A stretch of 64,000 nt of DNA from JASLDZ01 sp038226305 (GTDB lineage Bacteria > Pseudomonadota > Alphaproteobacteria > Caulobacterales > Caulobacteraceae): NCBI GenBank assembly GCA_038226305.1, contig JBBRQN010000002.1, forward strand, positions 186,001-250,000, given 5' to 3'. This document shows positions 27,483-35,412 of the stretch, one piece after another. The first letter of the stretch is position 1, and every line of letters begins with the position of its first letter. Position numbers and translations under genes: made by a program. The notes below the pieces were generated by a model. That model ran no database searches. It had not been told where the DNA came from and saw nothing but the letters and a program-made list of their open reading frames with translations.

Positions 27483-29057
27483 CTAGCGCGGGCAATCGGG
27501 CCGCACGGCGTAGAGCGTCTCCACCGTGCCGCGCCACAGGTTGCGCGCATCGGCCGAAGCCAGAGGCCTGACCATCGAGAGGCACGCGGCCAGCTTGCCG
27601 TCGCCATAGCCGCCCCGGGCCGTGTGGGCGGGGTCGAGCATGGCGGAGAAGTCCACCACATAGCGCAGGCGGCGCTCGCGCACATAGTCGGCCAGGGTCG
27701 GCGGGCTCAGGTGGGGCAGGATCGCGTCGTTCACCAGCCCATCCAGATTCACCACTGGCCGGGCGGCGAAGTAGGAAACGAGCCCCACGTTCCAGCCGCC
27801 CACGGGGGCCAGGGCAGGGGTGCGGCGCAGGGTGAGTCCCGCCTCGCGCATGGAAGTCTGGGCGGGCCACAGGGGCTTGAGGCTGGCCAAGGCCGAGATC
27901 GCCACGAACAGGCCCGCCGCCACCAGGGCGGCCGTCCGCCACCTCACCGCCAGCGGGCCGATGACGGCTGCGGCGAGCAGGGCGGCGGGCACCAGGAGGT
28001 TGGCCGCATACCAGGGCTGCGTCGCCTCGGTGTTGCGACTGTAGAGCCCGACGTAGAGGCACAAGGTCAGCGCCGGGGCGGCGACCAGCAGGAGCGCCTC
28101 GCCACGGATCCGGCGGGTCAGCACCGCCCAGGCCGACAAGGCTGCCAGCCCGCATGCCACCACGAGGGTCTGAAGGGTCTGGGCGGCGATCAGCGCCAGC
28201 GGCGACGGGGCGGCCACGCCCAGCACCAGCAGTGCGGGTCGGGTGAAGCCGTTGCCCGCATGCGCCGACCAGTGCGCCTTCACCGCCGCGCTCGCCTGAA
28301 GAAATCCGCCGCTCACCGCATGGGTGTGCAGAAGCACGAGGCCAAGGCCCACGACCGATCCGAACAGGCCCGCGGCAGGAGTGAGCGCATCGCGCCAGGA
28401 GAGCCGACCCAGCGCCACGCGCAGGGCCTGCACCAGAAAGATCGCCCCCGGAACGATGCCGAAGTCTGACCGGGAAAGCATGCCCAGAAGCCCGCAGGCG
28501 AAGGCGATGGCCAGGACGGCCGCGCCCCTAGGCGGGGTGGATCGCAAGGCGAGGAAGCTGACGGCAGCCGCGAACAGCAGTGCCAGAGGGCCTTCCATGA
28601 TGAACGCCGGAAGGGCCAGGGCGGCGGGCCCCGCGAAGATCACCGCCACGCCTGTGACGGCTCCACGGCCCCAGATGCGCATCGCCGTCAGCGCCGTCAG
28701 CCCACAGGCAACCGCGGTGCAGGCCGCCCCCACAAGGCCCGAACCCCAGAACACCGACCGGAGCCCGGCACCCGGCGCCAGCGTGTAGACGGCGGAAAGT
28801 AGGTAGCCCCACAGGAGATGAAATCCTGTCGTGGGAGCCACGCCGTCGAACGTCCACCGGCCCAGCGTCGCATGCGCCTTGGCGAGGACGAGGTAATAGA
28901 ACGCATCGTCCGGCACCATCTGGACGATGCGCCCCTCGCCGCCGACGGCGATGAACGTCAGCCGCGCCAGCGCGACGAGGCCGATCAGCCCGCCCGCGAT
29001 CAGCGCCAGCCGCAGTTGCGACGCACGATCGGCGTTGTCTTCACCTGTCTCTTGCAT
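27483..29057 (-). CDS. GT-C type membrane glycosyltransferase-like protein
   Basis: This 524-residue polytopic membrane protein has roughly ten or more hydrophobic helices and a soluble C-terminal part. The first periplasmic loop contains VPDDAFYYLVLAKAHATLG, an Asp-Asp motif placed as in GT-C fold glycosyltransferases that use polyprenyl-phosphate sugars. The ATG at 29057 gives a short acidic cytoplasmic tail (MQETGEDNADR) before helix 1, and is preferred to an upstream start at 29108. The donor and acceptor are unknown. It could also be an uncharacterised membrane protein with the same fold. Confidence 0.72.
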   Translation of the reverse strand: MQETGEDNADRASQLRLALIAGGLIGLVALARLTFIAVGGEGRIVQMVPDDAFYYLVLAKAHATLGRWTFDGVAPTTGFHLLWGYLLSAVYTLAPGAGLRSVFWGSGLVGAACTAVACGLTALTAMRIWGRGAVTGVAVIFAGPAALALPAFIMEGPLALLFAAAVSFLALRSTPPRGAAVLAIAFACGLLGMLSRSDFGIVPGAIFLVQALRVALGRLSWRDALTPAAGLFGSVVGLGLVLLHTHAVSGGFLQASAAVKAHWSAHAGNGFTRPALLVLGVAAPSPLALIAAQTLQTLVVACGLAALSAWAVLTRRIRGEALLLVAAPALTLCLYVGLYSRNTEATQPWYAANLLVPAALLAAAVIGPLAVRWRTAALVAAGLFVAISALASLKPLWPAQTSMREAGLTLRRTPALAPVGGWNVGLVSYFAARPVVNLDGLVNDAILPHLSPPTLADYVRERRLRYVVDFSAMLDPAHTARGGYGDGKLAACLSMVRPLASADARNLWRGTVETLYAVRPDCPR

Positions 29058-29142
29058 CCAGCCCCCGCTGTCGCGACGGCGACGGCCGCGAGCGGGGGAA
29101 GTGAGCATCCCCGCCCGCGGCGATCAAGGCCGGCCCGTCGGC

Positions 29143-29337
29143 TCAGGTAATGTGCTTGGCCGATACGGGGTCGCTGGCGGGGAACGTCTCTTCCAGGCCC
29201 TCGTCGAGGAGTTCGTCTTCGCGGGTGGTGGCGGGGGCGTCGGCGGCGTGACCGGCGGGGAGGGGCTTTGCGGGGGCCGCGCCCGTCGCGGTCGGCAGCG
29301 GTTGAGACGCAGGTTTGCGATCGGTCATGGGGGTCAT
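29143..29337 (-). CDS. Small conserved protein with ETFPASDP motif
   Basis: This is a 64-residue soluble, Ala/Pro-rich protein ending in a conserved block LDEGLEETFPASDPVSAKHI. The same LEETFPASDP block recurs in small proteins of many alphaproteobacteria, whose function I do not know. The ATG at 29337 overlaps the stop of the upstream acidic protein (ATGA), so the two are coupled; an ATG three codons in is the alternative. A general stress type promoter precedes the pair. Confidence 0.7.
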   Translation of the reverse strand: MTPMTDRKPASQPLPTATGAAPAKPLPAGHAADAPATTREDELLDEGLEETFPASDPVSAKHIT

Positions 29338-29813
29338 TCCTTGTAGCCGAGGGCGGCCAGCTCTTCGTCGGACACGTCGTCCGGTTCGAGGTCGGCGAGG
29401 GTTTCGCCGGACTCCAGCTTCGCCAGATCGTTGGCGTCGCCCATGGAGATCACCTCGGCCTCGTTGGCCGAATGGGTGGCCACGCCGTCGGCGTCGTCGC
29501 GATTGGGAAAGTCGCGGTCCGAGGTGAAGTCGACGATGTTATCGGTGGCGAGCGGGCTAACCTCGGCGTTGTCGTCGTCCAGATCGTCCTCGTCGGCGGC
29601 ACCGTCCATGCCCGAGAGAGTCTCGTCGTCCAGGTCGGCGGCGTCGGCCTCACCGCTCTCGTCGTCGGTGTCGCCGTCTCCGAGCGCATAGGTGGCGTCG
29701 AAGGTGTCGCGCTTGATGTCTGCGTTGGTGGGCTCGCCGAAATTGTCGTCGCCCTCGGTGAGGGTCTCGTCGAAGGCTTCGGCTTGATCCTGATCGTCTG
29801 TTTCGAGGGTCAC
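29334..29813 (-). CDS. Highly acidic hypothetical protein
   Basis: This 159-residue protein is dominated by Asp and Glu, with almost no basic residues between positions 10 and 150 and long Asp runs such as DEDDLDDDNAE. It has no signal peptide, membrane segment or known domain that I can see, and may be intrinsically disordered. It is the first gene of a two-gene unit with the small ETFPASDP protein. A GGAAC-N16-CGTT promoter lies about 50 bases upstream, so it is probably made under general stress or stationary phase. Roles such as ion buffering, chaperoning or a DNA mimic are speculative. Confidence 0.7.
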   Translation of the reverse strand: MTLETDDQDQAEAFDETLTEGDDNFGEPTNADIKRDTFDATYALGDGDTDDESGEADAADLDDETLSGMDGAADEDDLDDDNAEVSPLATDNIVDFTSDRDFPNRDDADGVATHSANEAEVISMGDANDLAKLESGETLADLEPDDVSDEELAALGYKE

Positions 29814-29861
29814 GGGCGCGTTCCTGCAGAAGGCCGCCGGACAAGCCGGCTTCCTTCGTCA

Positions 29862-29886
29862 AACGGCTGGGGGAGGCCCCTGTTCC
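29862..29886 (-). promoter_or_regulatory. EcfG/SigT-type general stress promoter
   Basis: Read on the minus strand, GGAAC (29886-29882) is followed by exactly 16 bases and CGTTT (29865-29861), a full match to the GGAAC-N16/17-CGTT consensus of the alphaproteobacterial general stress sigma factor. It lies just beyond the stop of the TPR-glycosyltransferase gene and 48 bases before the acidic protein's ATG, a normal distance for a promoter. Confidence 0.75.
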
Positions 29887-29899
29887 GCCGCGTGCAGCG

Positions 29900-31747
29900 T
29901 CAGGCCCTGGGCAGCATCGCCAGCGCGGTGGCCACGTCCTGCATCACCGGTGCCCAGTCGTTGTGGAACGGGGGGGTGAAGACCCGGACGGACGGATACC
30001 AGGGATAGCGATCGGTCCCGAGCCGCGGCCAGGCACCCGGGGTGGAGATCAGCCACGTGGGCACCCCGCAGGCGGCCGAGAGGTTCGTGGCGGCGTTGGC
30101 GGGGCCGATCACGAGATCCAAGGCGCTGGAGAGGGCGCACACGCCGTCCAGGTCGGCCCGCAGGTCGAGGCCCGGGGGCGACCAGATCTCCATGCCGAAC
30201 CGGCGCTTGGCCTCGGCGAGTTCGGCAGCGCAATCGCCGTACTGCAGGTTCACGAAGCGCACGCCTGGGGTGCCCAGCACGGGCGCCCAATCCTCGAAGG
30301 GCGAGTAGAAGCGGTGGCGGCCGGAATCGACCTTCAAGCTCTTCCACACGACGCCGATCTTGGGCTCGGGGCCCAGCGCCGCCAGCTCGGCCGTCCAGCG
30401 GGCCACCTGCGCCGGATCGGCGGTGAGGAAGGCGCGCGTTTCGGGATAGCTCTCCACCTCGCGGCGGAAACGGCGGAGCGGCGTGGCGAGGGGGGCGTAG
30501 GCGTCGATCCGATCCGCCCGGGGTGTGCGCGGGGTCGACTTGGCGAAGGGGGCGGTGCGCACCGTGTGGTGGTCGACCCGGAAGGTGGCGTGCGCGCCCA
30601 CCCGCGCCTGCGGGAACGAGCGCTGGAACAGGCCCACCAGCCGCGGCTCCACTGCCAGGCTCAGCTGGCCGGCGGGGCCGATCGCCTCGATCATGTCCGG
30701 CACGATGTTGGCGAACAGAACCTCGTCGCCGAGCCCCTGTTCGCCCACCAGGAGGAGCTTCTTGCCCTCGAGCGGCTGATCCGGCGTCCATTGCGGGGCG
30801 TCGATCAGGAAGTGCGTCACGTCGGCGAAGTCGGGGTCGAGGCGCACCTCGTAGGCATCCCATCCTTCGGCCAGGCGGCCGGACGCGAGGAGCATGGTGG
30901 ACCGGGCGAGCTTCATCATCGCCTTCTCCGATCCCAGCGTCACGCCGGGGATGGCCGCCTCGCACTCGGCCAGAGCTTTCGGCGCGTCGCCCAGCGCCAG
31001 GAGTGCATTGGCCAGGTTGTAGCGGGCCTTGGCGAAGGCCGGGTCGAGCCGCAGGGCCTCTTCGAAGAACGTCAGTGAGTTCGCCATTTCGCCCTGTTCG
31101 GCCAGGATCGTGCCCAGGGTGTTCCACAGGAGAGGGTGCTCGGGATGCGCCTCGATGGCCGGGCGCAGGGTCTCGATGGATTCGGCAAAGCGCAGCTGGT
31201 CGCGCTGGGCGCAGGCAAGGTTGTTCACGCCCTCCGGCTGGTCGGGCTTGCGACGCAGGTAGTGGGCGAACAGCTGCTCGGCAGTGTCCTTCATGCCCAT
31301 CGCATAGGCGAGGCGGCCGAGGTCGTTGGCGATCTCCGGCTCGTCCGGGCACAGCTCCAGGGCCGTTTCGTAGCATTTGAGCGAGCCGGTGAAGTCGCCC
31401 GCCTTTTCCCGGCAGATGGCCAGGAGGTGCCAGCCGATGCCGCAGCGCTCGTCGATCTCCAGCGCCTTCAGGGCCATCTCGGCCCCCTTTCGATGGTCGT
31501 CGGCGCGCATAAACAGGAGGCTCTGGTGGATGAAGGGCAGCACCGCCTGCGCCTTAAGCTCCGCCATCGCCGCGTTCAGCCGGTCGAGCGCGCTGGCCGA
31601 GCCGGATTCGCCCGCAGCACCGCCGCTCATCCGTGCCCGCGCCGGGCTGGCCGCAAGATCGGGTGCGACCACCACCCCGGCCGAGGCGCGCAGGTTGTCG
31701 GCAAGCCGGCGTCTGGGTGGGCGCTGCTGGATCACAGGGGTCGGCAT
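29900..31747 (-). CDS. flmG: TPR-glycosyltransferase, flagellin modification (FlmG/FlbA type)
   Basis: This 615-residue protein has an N-terminal TPR solenoid (about residues 60-330, e.g. NLACAQRDQLRFAESIETLR and AFAKARYNLANALLALG) and a C-terminal GT-B-like domain with KKLLLVGEQGLGDEVLFAN and VIGPANAATNLSAACGVPTW. In Caulobacter, FlmG of this architecture binds flagellin and transfers pseudaminic acid. The location beside flbT, three flagellins, pseI and pseH supports that role; FlbA has a similar layout, so the symbol is tentative. The ATG at 31747 is chosen because the upstream extension runs through the flbT leader. A CtrA-like box lies upstream. Confidence 0.82.
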   Translation of the reverse strand: MPTPVIQQRPPRRRLADNLRASAGVVVAPDLAASPARARMSGGAAGESGSASALDRLNAAMAELKAQAVLPFIHQSLLFMRADDHRKGAEMALKALEIDERCGIGWHLLAICREKAGDFTGSLKCYETALELCPDEPEIANDLGRLAYAMGMKDTAEQLFAHYLRRKPDQPEGVNNLACAQRDQLRFAESIETLRPAIEAHPEHPLLWNTLGTILAEQGEMANSLTFFEEALRLDPAFAKARYNLANALLALGDAPKALAECEAAIPGVTLGSEKAMMKLARSTMLLASGRLAEGWDAYEVRLDPDFADVTHFLIDAPQWTPDQPLEGKKLLLVGEQGLGDEVLFANIVPDMIEAIGPAGQLSLAVEPRLVGLFQRSFPQARVGAHATFRVDHHTVRTAPFAKSTPRTPRADRIDAYAPLATPLRRFRREVESYPETRAFLTADPAQVARWTAELAALGPEPKIGVVWKSLKVDSGRHRFYSPFEDWAPVLGTPGVRFVNLQYGDCAAELAEAKRRFGMEIWSPPGLDLRADLDGVCALSSALDLVIGPANAATNLSAACGVPTWLISTPGAWPRLGTDRYPWYPSVRVFTPPFHNDWAPVMQDVATALAMLPRA

Positions 31748-31802
31748 CGGCGCGTCCGCAAGGCTGGTCGAAGAGGAACCACCCGATGAAGCGCGACTAT
31801 GG

Positions 31803-31817
31803 TTAAGGGCAGGATAA
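31803..31817. promoter_or_regulatory. CtrA-like box upstream of the TPR-glycosyltransferase
   Basis: TTAA, 7 bases, then ATAA: one mismatch from TTAA-N7-TTAA, the binding site of the cell-cycle regulator CtrA. It is 56 bases upstream of the gene on the minus strand. The flm genes of Caulobacter are known to be under CtrA control, which makes this more than a chance match, but a short motif with a mismatch is weak evidence. Confidence 0.38.
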
Positions 31818-31967
31818 GCCTTGGCTTGCAGCTGACGCCGGTGGCGAGGAGCGGGCCGATGGCGTGAAGGCCGCGTTAACCGTGCCTGTTTACCAATCCG
31901 CAGCGAGGAGCGCGGTAGGAGGGCCAACGTGCGGACCGCCGCCGCCCCCGCTTCGGGAGCATAGAAA

Positions 31968-32396
31968 ATGCCGCTGAAACTGTCGCTGAAGCCGGGTGAG
32001 CGGTTCGTGCTGAACGGGGCCGTGGTGCAGAACGGAGACCGCCGCGGCGTGCTCGTGCTGCAGAACAAGGCCTCCGTGCTGCGCGAGAAGGACATCATGC
32101 AATCGGAAGAGGCCTCCACCCCCGGGCGGCGGATCTACTTTCCGGTCATGATGATGTACCTGGATGGCGAACACGCCGAGAATTACTACGAAGAATTCGC
32201 GCGCCGGTTGAACGAGTTCATGAGCGTAATTCGGAATCCGGATGTGCTCGCAGACTGCGTGATCGTATCGAAGTTCGTTCTGGCCCGGGAATACTACAAG
32301 GCGCTGATGAGCTGCCGCAAGCTCATCGAATATGAAGACGACAGGATGGGGGCGAATGTCGCTGCAGGCTTACCAGAGCGCCGCGCGGCGGGCTGA
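31968..32396 (+). CDS. flbT: Flagellin expression regulator FlbT
   Basis: FlbT is a post-transcriptional regulator that binds flagellin mRNA and couples flagellin translation to hook assembly. The 142-residue protein has the typical opening PLKLSLKPGERFVLNGAVVQ and RRIYFPVMMMYLD followed by a helical half ending in YYKALMSCRKLIEYED. The start ATG is the only sensible one. The 220-base gap to the divergent TPR-glycosyltransferase should contain promoters for both, but I saw no convincing sigma54 site for flbT. The 3' end overlaps flaF by 41 bases in another frame. Confidence 0.95.
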   Translation: MPLKLSLKPGERFVLNGAVVQNGDRRGVLVLQNKASVLREKDIMQSEEASTPGRRIYFPVMMMYLDGEHAENYYEEFARRLNEFMSVIRNPDVLADCVIVSKFVLAREYYKALMSCRKLIEYEDDRMGANVAAGLPERRAAG

Positions 32397-32718
32397 AAAC
32401 CCCCGCGAGCTCGAATATCGGCTGTTCGGCGAGGTGACGCGCGCGCTCATGGGCGCCGCCGATGTTCCGCACGACGAGATCCAGACCCGGATCGACGCCC
32501 TCGACTGGAACCGGCGCATGTGGGGCGCGCTCGCGGCCGACTGCGCGCGGGCGGAAAACGACCTGCCCGAGAGCCTGCGCGCCTCGATCATCTCGCTCAG
32601 CCTGTGGGTCAACAGCCACTCGTCCAAGGTGATGCGGCGCGAGGAACAGTTCGAGCCGCTGATCGAGATCAACCGCATCGTCATGCAGGGCCTGAATCCC
32701 CAGGCGCAGGCCGCCTGA
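32356..32718 (+). CDS. flaF: Flagellin secretion/regulation protein FlaF
   Basis: FlaF is a small cytosolic protein needed for flagellin synthesis and secretion, acting with FlbT. The 120-residue protein reads MSLQAYQSAARRAENPRELE at the start, then VTRALMGAA and ALDWNRRMWGALAADC, all typical. The ATG at 32356 lies inside the flbT coding region, giving a 41-base overlap; a start at 32332 is open but lacks homologue support. The first flagellin gene follows after 214 bases with its own promoter, and a short hairpin at 32752-32766 may end the flbT-flaF transcript. Confidence 0.93.
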   Translation: MSLQAYQSAARRAENPRELEYRLFGEVTRALMGAADVPHDEIQTRIDALDWNRRMWGALAADCARAENDLPESLRASIISLSLWVNSHSSKVMRREEQFEPLIEINRIVMQGLNPQAQAA

Positions 32719-32730
32719 GCACTTCCTGCA

Positions 32731-32747
32731 CGGCCGTTTCTGCCGCC
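32731..32747. promoter_or_regulatory. ftr (FlbD-type) enhancer element for flagellin 1
   Basis: The stretch matches the reverse complement of the Caulobacter ftr consensus C-CGGC--AAA--GC-G (from memory) at 10 of 11 fixed positions. It lies about 100 bases upstream of the sigma54 -24 element, a typical enhancer distance for the activator FlbD. Confidence 0.6.
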
Positions 32748-32847
32748 CGGCGGCACGCGTCGTGCCAAAGCTGAATCCGCCCCGGCGCGCGGGCGCATTT
32801 CACGTTCCATAACAATCACATGGGCGATGCCTGTGCAGGCACGGGGC

Positions 32848-32863
32848 TGGCCCCCGCCTTGCG
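32848..32863 (+). promoter_or_regulatory. Sigma54 promoter of flagellin 1
   Basis: TGGC at 32848 and TTGC at 32859 give the exact GG-N10-GC spacing of a -24/-12 sigma54 promoter. The predicted start is near 32874, about 60 bases before the ATG. A CCGGC-AAAA-GCCGG inverted repeat in the leader may affect mRNA structure or regulator binding. Confidence 0.78.
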
Positions 32864-32932
32864 ACGCATCGGGAGGGCGCCGAATGCGCCCGCCCGGCAA
32901 AAGCCGGATCCCCTCCCCAGAATGGTGGAACC

Positions 32933-33766
32933 ATGTCCAGCTCCGTAAACACCAACGCGAGCGCCTTGGCGGCGCTCCAGAACCTCAACGCGACCCAGGC
33001 TCAGCTCAGCTCGGTGCAATCCAAGATCAACACCGGTCTCAAGGTGTCCAGCGCGAAGGACAACGGCGCCATCTGGGCCATCGCCCAGAACCAGCGTGCC
33101 GACATCTCCGCGTACGGCGCCGTCACCGACTCGCTCAACCGCGTGTCGTCGACGATCGATGTGGCGATCAGTGCCGGGGAGACGATCTCGGATCTCCTGA
33201 ACCAGTTGAGAACGAAGGCATTGGCGGCGTCTGACGCATCCCTGGATGTGACCAGCCGTTCCGCGCTTAACGAGGATTTCAAGGCCCTGAGGGATCAGAT
33301 CAAGAAGACCGTCGACAACGCCAACTTCAACGGGGCCAACCTTTTGAAGACTGCGGCCACCGCGATCTACGCGCTGGCGAACTCCGACGGTTCTTCGAAG
33401 CTCACCGTGCAGGCCCAGATCCTGGGCCTGGGTGCGGCGGGCAGCCAGATCACCTTCGCGGCCACGGCCTCGTTCAACTCGGCCGCCACGGCTTCCGCCC
33501 TCATCGCCACGGTCTCCACCTCGCTCACCAACGTGAACGCGGCGGTGGCCAAGCTCGGCACGGCTTCCAAGGCGTTCCAGCTCCAGACGTCCTTCGTGTC
33601 CAAGCTCACGGACTCGCTGACGACCGGTGTGGGCAACCTCGTGGACGCCGACGTGGCCAAGGAGAGCGCGAACCTTACCGCGCTGCAGACCAAGCAGCAG
33701 CTTGGCGTGCAGGCTCTGTCCATCGCCAACCAGGCGCCGCAGATCCTGCTGTCACTGTTCAAGTAG
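32933..33766 (+). CDS. Flagellin 1
   Basis: This is a filament subunit of 277 residues, exported through the flagellar type III system. The conserved N-terminal D0/D1 helices start SSSVNTNASALAALQNLNAT and continue with SSAKDNGAIWAIAQNQRADI. The C-terminal helices are KESANLTALQTKQQLGVQAL and NQAPQILLSLFK. The variable centre is short and Ala/Thr/Ser-rich. It is nearly collinear with flagellin 2 and more distant from flagellin 3. It has its own ftr and sigma54 elements and is followed by a strong hairpin. Ser/Thr in the centre are likely sites for pseudaminic acid. Confidence 0.97.
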   Translation: MSSSVNTNASALAALQNLNATQAQLSSVQSKINTGLKVSSAKDNGAIWAIAQNQRADISAYGAVTDSLNRVSSTIDVAISAGETISDLLNQLRTKALAASDASLDVTSRSALNEDFKALRDQIKKTVDNANFNGANLLKTAATAIYALANSDGSSKLTVQAQILGLGAAGSQITFAATASFNSAATASALIATVSTSLTNVNAAVAKLGTASKAFQLQTSFVSKLTDSLTTGVGNLVDADVAKESANLTALQTKQQLGVQALSIANQAPQILLSLFK

Positions 33767-33776
33767 CGCGGCTTAG

Positions 33777-33810
33777 CGCCGGGCGGGGAGCTAAAAGGCC
33801 CCGCCCGGCG
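33777..33810 (+). terminator. Hairpin terminator after flagellin 1
   Basis: The arms 33777-33788 and 33799-33810 are a perfect 12-base GC-rich inverted repeat around a 10-base loop, eleven bases after the flagellin stop. No T tract follows. Confidence 0.75.
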
Positions 33811-33824
33811 GTCCCTTCAGGGCA

Positions 33825-33841
33825 CCCGGTAAAACTTGCCG
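33825..33841. promoter_or_regulatory. ftr-like element for flagellin 2
   Basis: This matches the ftr pattern C-CGGC--AAA--GC-G at 9 of 11 fixed positions on the plus strand. It sits about 120 bases upstream of the sigma54 element of flagellin 2, close to the spacing seen for flagellin 1. Confidence 0.45.
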
Positions 33842-33959
33842 AGGATGGTAGGCAAGGCCTGCCGCAAGGGTCTGCAGAGATGCAGAAAACTCCTTGGTTT
33901 CTCACCCATTAAGATGATTGATTACAGACACCTAGCCGCAATTGAAGCCGGGGGTTCGT

Positions 33960-33975
33960 TGGCCCGGCGATTGCT
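33960..33975 (+). promoter_or_regulatory. Sigma54 promoter of flagellin 2
   Basis: TGGCCCG at 33960 and TTGC at 33971 keep the GG-N10-GC spacing, with only one mismatch to TGGCACG-N4-TTGC. The predicted start is near 33986, giving a leader of about 60 bases. Confidence 0.8.
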
Positions 33976-34047
33976 TCCCGGTTCCCTCGAGCAAAACGCT
34001 CTCGGCGCCAAAATGACGCCGGACACTCCAAAAAAGGAGCCGCCTCC

Positions 34048-34884
34048 ATGGCGAACAGCATCAATACGAACTCGAGCGCCCTCATCGCGCTGCAGAACCT
34101 CAACGCCACGCAAGCGGCGCTGACCCAAGTTCAAAACCGCATCAACACCGGCGAGAAGGTGTCGTCCGCCAAAGACAACGGCGCCGTCTGGGCCATCGCG
34201 CAAAACCAGCGCGCGTCCATCTCCGGCTATGACGCGGTGAAGGACTCGATAAACCGGGCTTCCTCGACCGTCGACGTGGCCGTTTCGGCCGGCGAGACCG
34301 TTTCGGATTTGCTGAACCAGCTCCGCACCAAGGCGCTGGCCGCCTCGGACACGTCGCTGGACACCAACAGCCGCACGGCCCTTTCCAACGATTTCGCCGC
34401 CCTGCGCGACCAGATCGGCAAGACCATCGCCAACGCCAGCTTCAACGGGGCCAACCTCCTGAAGACGGCGGCTGCGAACGTCTACGCCCTGGCCAATGAC
34501 ACCGGCTCGTCCAAGCTCACGGTTGCGGCTCAGGTTCTGGGCCTCGGCGCTTCGGGCGGGGCGCTGGCCTCGTTCACGGCAGCGGCGAACTTCACCTCGG
34601 CGGCCACGGCCTCGACCCTGGTGGCGACGCTTTCGACGGCGATCACCAACGTGAACGCAGCGGTGGCCAAGCTCGGCACGGCTTCCAACGCCCTGACGAC
34701 GCACCTGAAGTTCGTCTCCAAGCTGCAGGACACTCTGACCACCGGCGTGGGCAACCTCGTCGATGCGGACGTGGCCAAGGAAAGCGCCAACCTCACCGCG
34801 CTGCAGACCAAGCAGCAGCTCGGCATCCAGGCGCTCTCGATCGCCAATTCGAGTTCCAGTTCACTGCTCAGCCTCTTCCGCTAA
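34048..34884 (+). CDS. Flagellin 2
   Basis: This is a filament subunit of 278 residues and a close paralogue of flagellin 1. It shares the opening NTNSSALIALQNLNATQAAL, the block SSAKDNGAVWAIAQNQRASI and the ending ESANLTALQTKQQLGIQALS. Differences concentrate in the central domain and at the very C-terminus (NSSSSSLLSLFR in place of NQAPQILLSLFK). It has a GGAG ribosome site and its own ftr-like and sigma54 elements. It is likely glycosylated by the FlmG-type enzyme encoded nearby. Confidence 0.97.
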   Translation: MANSINTNSSALIALQNLNATQAALTQVQNRINTGEKVSSAKDNGAVWAIAQNQRASISGYDAVKDSINRASSTVDVAVSAGETVSDLLNQLRTKALAASDTSLDTNSRTALSNDFAALRDQIGKTIANASFNGANLLKTAAANVYALANDTGSSKLTVAAQVLGLGASGGALASFTAAANFTSAATASTLVATLSTAITNVNAAVAKLGTASNALTTHLKFVSKLQDTLTTGVGNLVDADVAKESANLTALQTKQQLGIQALSIANSSSSSLLSLFR

Positions 34885-34920
34885 GGCGCGGAGGCGGCGG
34901 GGTAAAACCCAAGTGGCGAA

Positions 34921-34953
34921 CGGCGCGCAGGGGGCATTCTTCCCTGCGCGCCG
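34921..34953 (+). terminator. Hairpin after flagellin 2
   Basis: A perfect 12-base inverted repeat, CGGCGCGCAGGG and its complement, flanks a 9-base loop between the flagellin 2 stop and the FlaG-like gene. It probably limits read-through from the strongly expressed flagellin. Confidence 0.7.
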
Positions 34954-34995
34954 ACCGTCCATCGGAGGCGTCGCCCCGGCGGCGTGAAGACGGAG

Positions 34996-35256
34996 ATGGC
35001 CGAGCCGATCCCACCACTGACGCCCGCCCCCGGCGTGCCGACGCGCAAGGAAACGCCACCCGTCGCGTCCGCGACGGCGGATGGGGCAGGGGCCTACCCG
35101 GCTTCCACCCGCGTTCAGGTGGTGCGCTCCGCCCACGCCGCGGTCTACGTCTACCGCCTGCTGGACAGCGCCAGCGGCCGGCCCCTCCTGCAGCTGCCGT
35201 TTCCCGTCGAAGAAGACCGTTCAAGGCCCGGTGTGGCTCTCGACACCCTGGCCTGA
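34996..35256 (+). CDS. flaG: FlaG-like flagellar protein
   Basis: This is an 86-residue protein with a disordered Pro/Ala-rich N-terminus. Its C-terminal half, VYVYRLLDSASGRPLLQLPF, resembles the FlaG pattern of a strand, a turn with Asp-x2-(S/T)-Gly and a return strand ending in IP/LPFP. FlaG proteins influence filament length. The ATG at 34996 has GGAG immediately upstream; a GTG at 34984 is possible. Its place between flagellin genes supports a flagellar role, but the sequence is short and the assignment moderate. Confidence 0.65.
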   Translation: MAEPIPPLTPAPGVPTRKETPPVASATADGAGAYPASTRVQVVRSAHAAVYVYRLLDSASGRPLLQLPFPVEEDRSRPGVALDTLA

Positions 35257-35412
35257 TCCGTGAGCCGCCCGCGCACGGCGCATTTCGCGCGGCGCAGTTA
35301 TGGTTAACGGTTTGAATACCAGCCTGCCCTAGCGTCCAACCCTGAGCGGGGGCGGGCGCTTTTCAGCGATCGCTCCTCCACAGACGGCTCGAAGCGGCCC
35401 GGGGAGACGATC

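Noticed and set aside
31861..31874. GG-N10-GC spacing upstream of flbT resembling sigma54
   Set aside because: The -12 part reads CCGC in place of TTGC; the match is too weak to list as a promoter.
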